Shown here piece after piece: positions 22,044 through 23,051 of a stretch of DNA of 23,051 bases; the stretch's first letter is position 1; every line of letters begins with the position of its first letter. The notes beneath the pieces were generated by a model. That model made no database searches. It was not told the origin of the DNA and was given only the letters and a program-made list of their open reading frames with translations. The stretch comes from CAG-390 sp045544735 (GTDB lineage Bacteria; Bacillota; Clostridia; Oscillospirales; CAG-272). The stretch covers positions 1 to 23,051 of the forward strand of contig JAZPZM010000074.1 in the NCBI GenBank assembly GCA_045544735.1, read 5' to 3'. Both the position numbers and the translations under genes were made by a program.

Positions 22044-23051
22044 ATGTCTAAAAGCGTACAGGATATCCTGAATATTATTGCCGAAAACGGCATCAAAATG
22101 GTTGACTTCAAGATGGTCGACATCAACGGTCAGTACCGCCACGTTACTATTCCCGCCGAAAATTTCTCCGAGGATACTATGAAAAGCGGCATCGGCTTTG
22201 ATGCCTCGAACTACGGCTACGCCGTAGTTGAGAAGAGCGATATGGTATTCATTCCCGACCCTGACACCGCAGTTATCGACCCCTTCTGCTCTATTCCTAC
22301 CCTTTCTATGACGGGTAACGCAATGATCATCGCAAGCCCCGAAAACAAGCCCCTGCCTCAATATCCCCGCAACATCGTTCGCGCCGCCGTCGAGTCTATG
22401 AAGAAGAGCGGCATTGCCGACACTATGCTTATTCTGCCCGAGTTTGAATTCTACCTCTTCGACGAGGTGACTTGGGGCGTTGAGGGCAACTACATCGGCG
22501 CCGCCGTTGACGCAAAGCAGTCCTATTGGAACAGCAGCGTCGAGGGCAAGGGCGTTATCGTGCCAAAGCAGAAAAACTACCACATCGCAAAGCCCTTTGA
22601 CGTTTCCTACGAATGCCGCAGTGAGATGTGCATGCACATGAAGGACGCGGGCATCGACATCAACTACCATCACCCCGAGGTCGCCGCATCGGGACAGTTT
22701 GAGATAGAGCCCCAGCTTGGCGAGCTCGTTCATATGTCCGACGCGACTATGATGATAAAGTACATCATACATAACACCGCACTCAAGTACGGCAAGACCG
22801 CGACCTTTATGCCCAAGCCCATATACGGCGAGGCAGGAAGCGGAATGCACGTTCATATGCTCCTTATGAAAGACGGCAAGCCCGTATTCTCCGACGATGA
22901 CGGATACGCGCACCTCAGCCAGACCGCGCACTACTTTATGGGCGGACTTCTTAAGCACATCGCCTCTCTCTGCGCACTTACCAACCCCAGCACCAACTCC
23001 TTCAAGCGACTCGTTCCGGGCTTTGAGGCTCCCGTTACCGTTGGATACGCG
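22044..23051 (+). CDS. glnA: Type I glutamine synthetase (partial, 3' end beyond window)
   Basis: 336 residues are visible from ATG 22044 with AAGGAG upstream; the frame is open to the window edge. It makes glutamine from glutamate, ammonia and ATP. The beta-grasp domain holds GIGFDASNYG at 49-58. Metal and substrate ligands fall at Glu133 and Glu135 (PEFEF), Glu212 (HHPEVA), Glu220 (GQFEIEP) and His269 (GSGMHVH), followed by NSFKRLVPGFEAPV at 318-331. Spacing between the Glu135 and Glu212 blocks is close to the E. coli enzyme and longer than in Bacillus GlnA. Whether the adenylylation Tyr is present cannot be seen because the C-terminus is missing. Confidence 0.96.
   Translation, partial: MSKSVQDILNIIAENGIKMVDFKMVDINGQYRHVTIPAENFSEDTMKSGIGFDASNYGYAVVEKSDMVFIPDPDTAVIDPFCSIPTLSMTGNAMIIASPENKPLPQYPRNIVRAAVESMKKSGIADTMLILPEFEFYLFDEVTWGVEGNYIGAAVDAKQSYWNSSVEGKGVIVPKQKNYHIAKPFDVSYECRSEMCMHMKDAGIDINYHHPEVAASGQFEIEPQLGELVHMSDATMMIKYIIHNTALKYGKTATFMPKPIYGEAGSGMHVHMLLMKDGKPVFSDDDGYAHLSQTAHYFMGGLLKHIASLCALTNPSTNSFKRLVPGFEAPVTVGYA

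Noticed and set aside
21231..22958. 575-residue open frame on the minus strand
   Set aside because: It is antisense to the O-acetyltransferase and glutamine synthetase genes, which have clear motifs, promoters and ribosome sites; its own translation shows no domain.

Overview
The window looks like a chromosomal stretch of an anaerobic Firmicute of the class Clostridia, probably an uncultured gut lineage. I base this on strong GGAGG-type ribosome binding sites, sigma-A promoters with 17-bp spacers, a niacin repressor inside a nadABC operon, a DUF2975/HTH pair, a ferredoxin-type aldo/keto reductase and a Nif11-type peptide. No rRNA, tRNA, CRISPR array, transposase or phage gene was seen.

Left part (1-3.7 kb), accessory in character: a Cys-rich Nif11-leader peptide precursor running off the left edge; a lipoprotein whose 3' end overlaps a relic reading frame; a P-loop kinase-like ATPase and a nucleotidyltransferase; and a GNAT acetyltransferase behind a leader that folds as a transcription attenuator (terminator and competing antiterminator).

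3.7-8.1 kb: a minus-strand operon nadA-nadB-nadC-niaR-radical SAM, reading from a promoter at about 8.06-8.09 kb that overlaps a probable NiaR operator. It makes quinolinate and then nicotinate mononucleotide for NAD, with its own repressor.

8.1-11.0 kb: a DUF2975 membrane protein plus small HTH regulator behind a perfect dyad, an EamA transporter, and two unusual non-coding blocks. One is a roughly 220-bp structured element. The other combines heptamer repeats with an array of short hairpins whose stems differ but whose spacers are alike.

11.0-14.8 kb: a minus-strand operon of Nudix hydrolase, HSL-type esterase, glycerol kinase and a monoacylglycerol-lipase-like hydrolase, probably releasing and capturing glycerol from esters.

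15.0-17.3 kb: a plus-strand pair, a GlmM-type phosphoglucosamine mutase with an N-terminal XRE DNA-binding domain, and a GlmU-like left-handed-beta-helix protein. A dyad sits between the promoter elements, suggesting an enzyme that controls its own gene. The pair ends in a terminator shared with the convergent operon.

17.4-21.3 kb: a minus-strand operon gpsA-DUF554-nitroreductase-GNAT-aldo/keto reductase. 21.3-23.05 kb: a plus-strand maltose-type O-acetyltransferase and the first three quarters of a type I glutamine synthetase, each with its own clear promoter.
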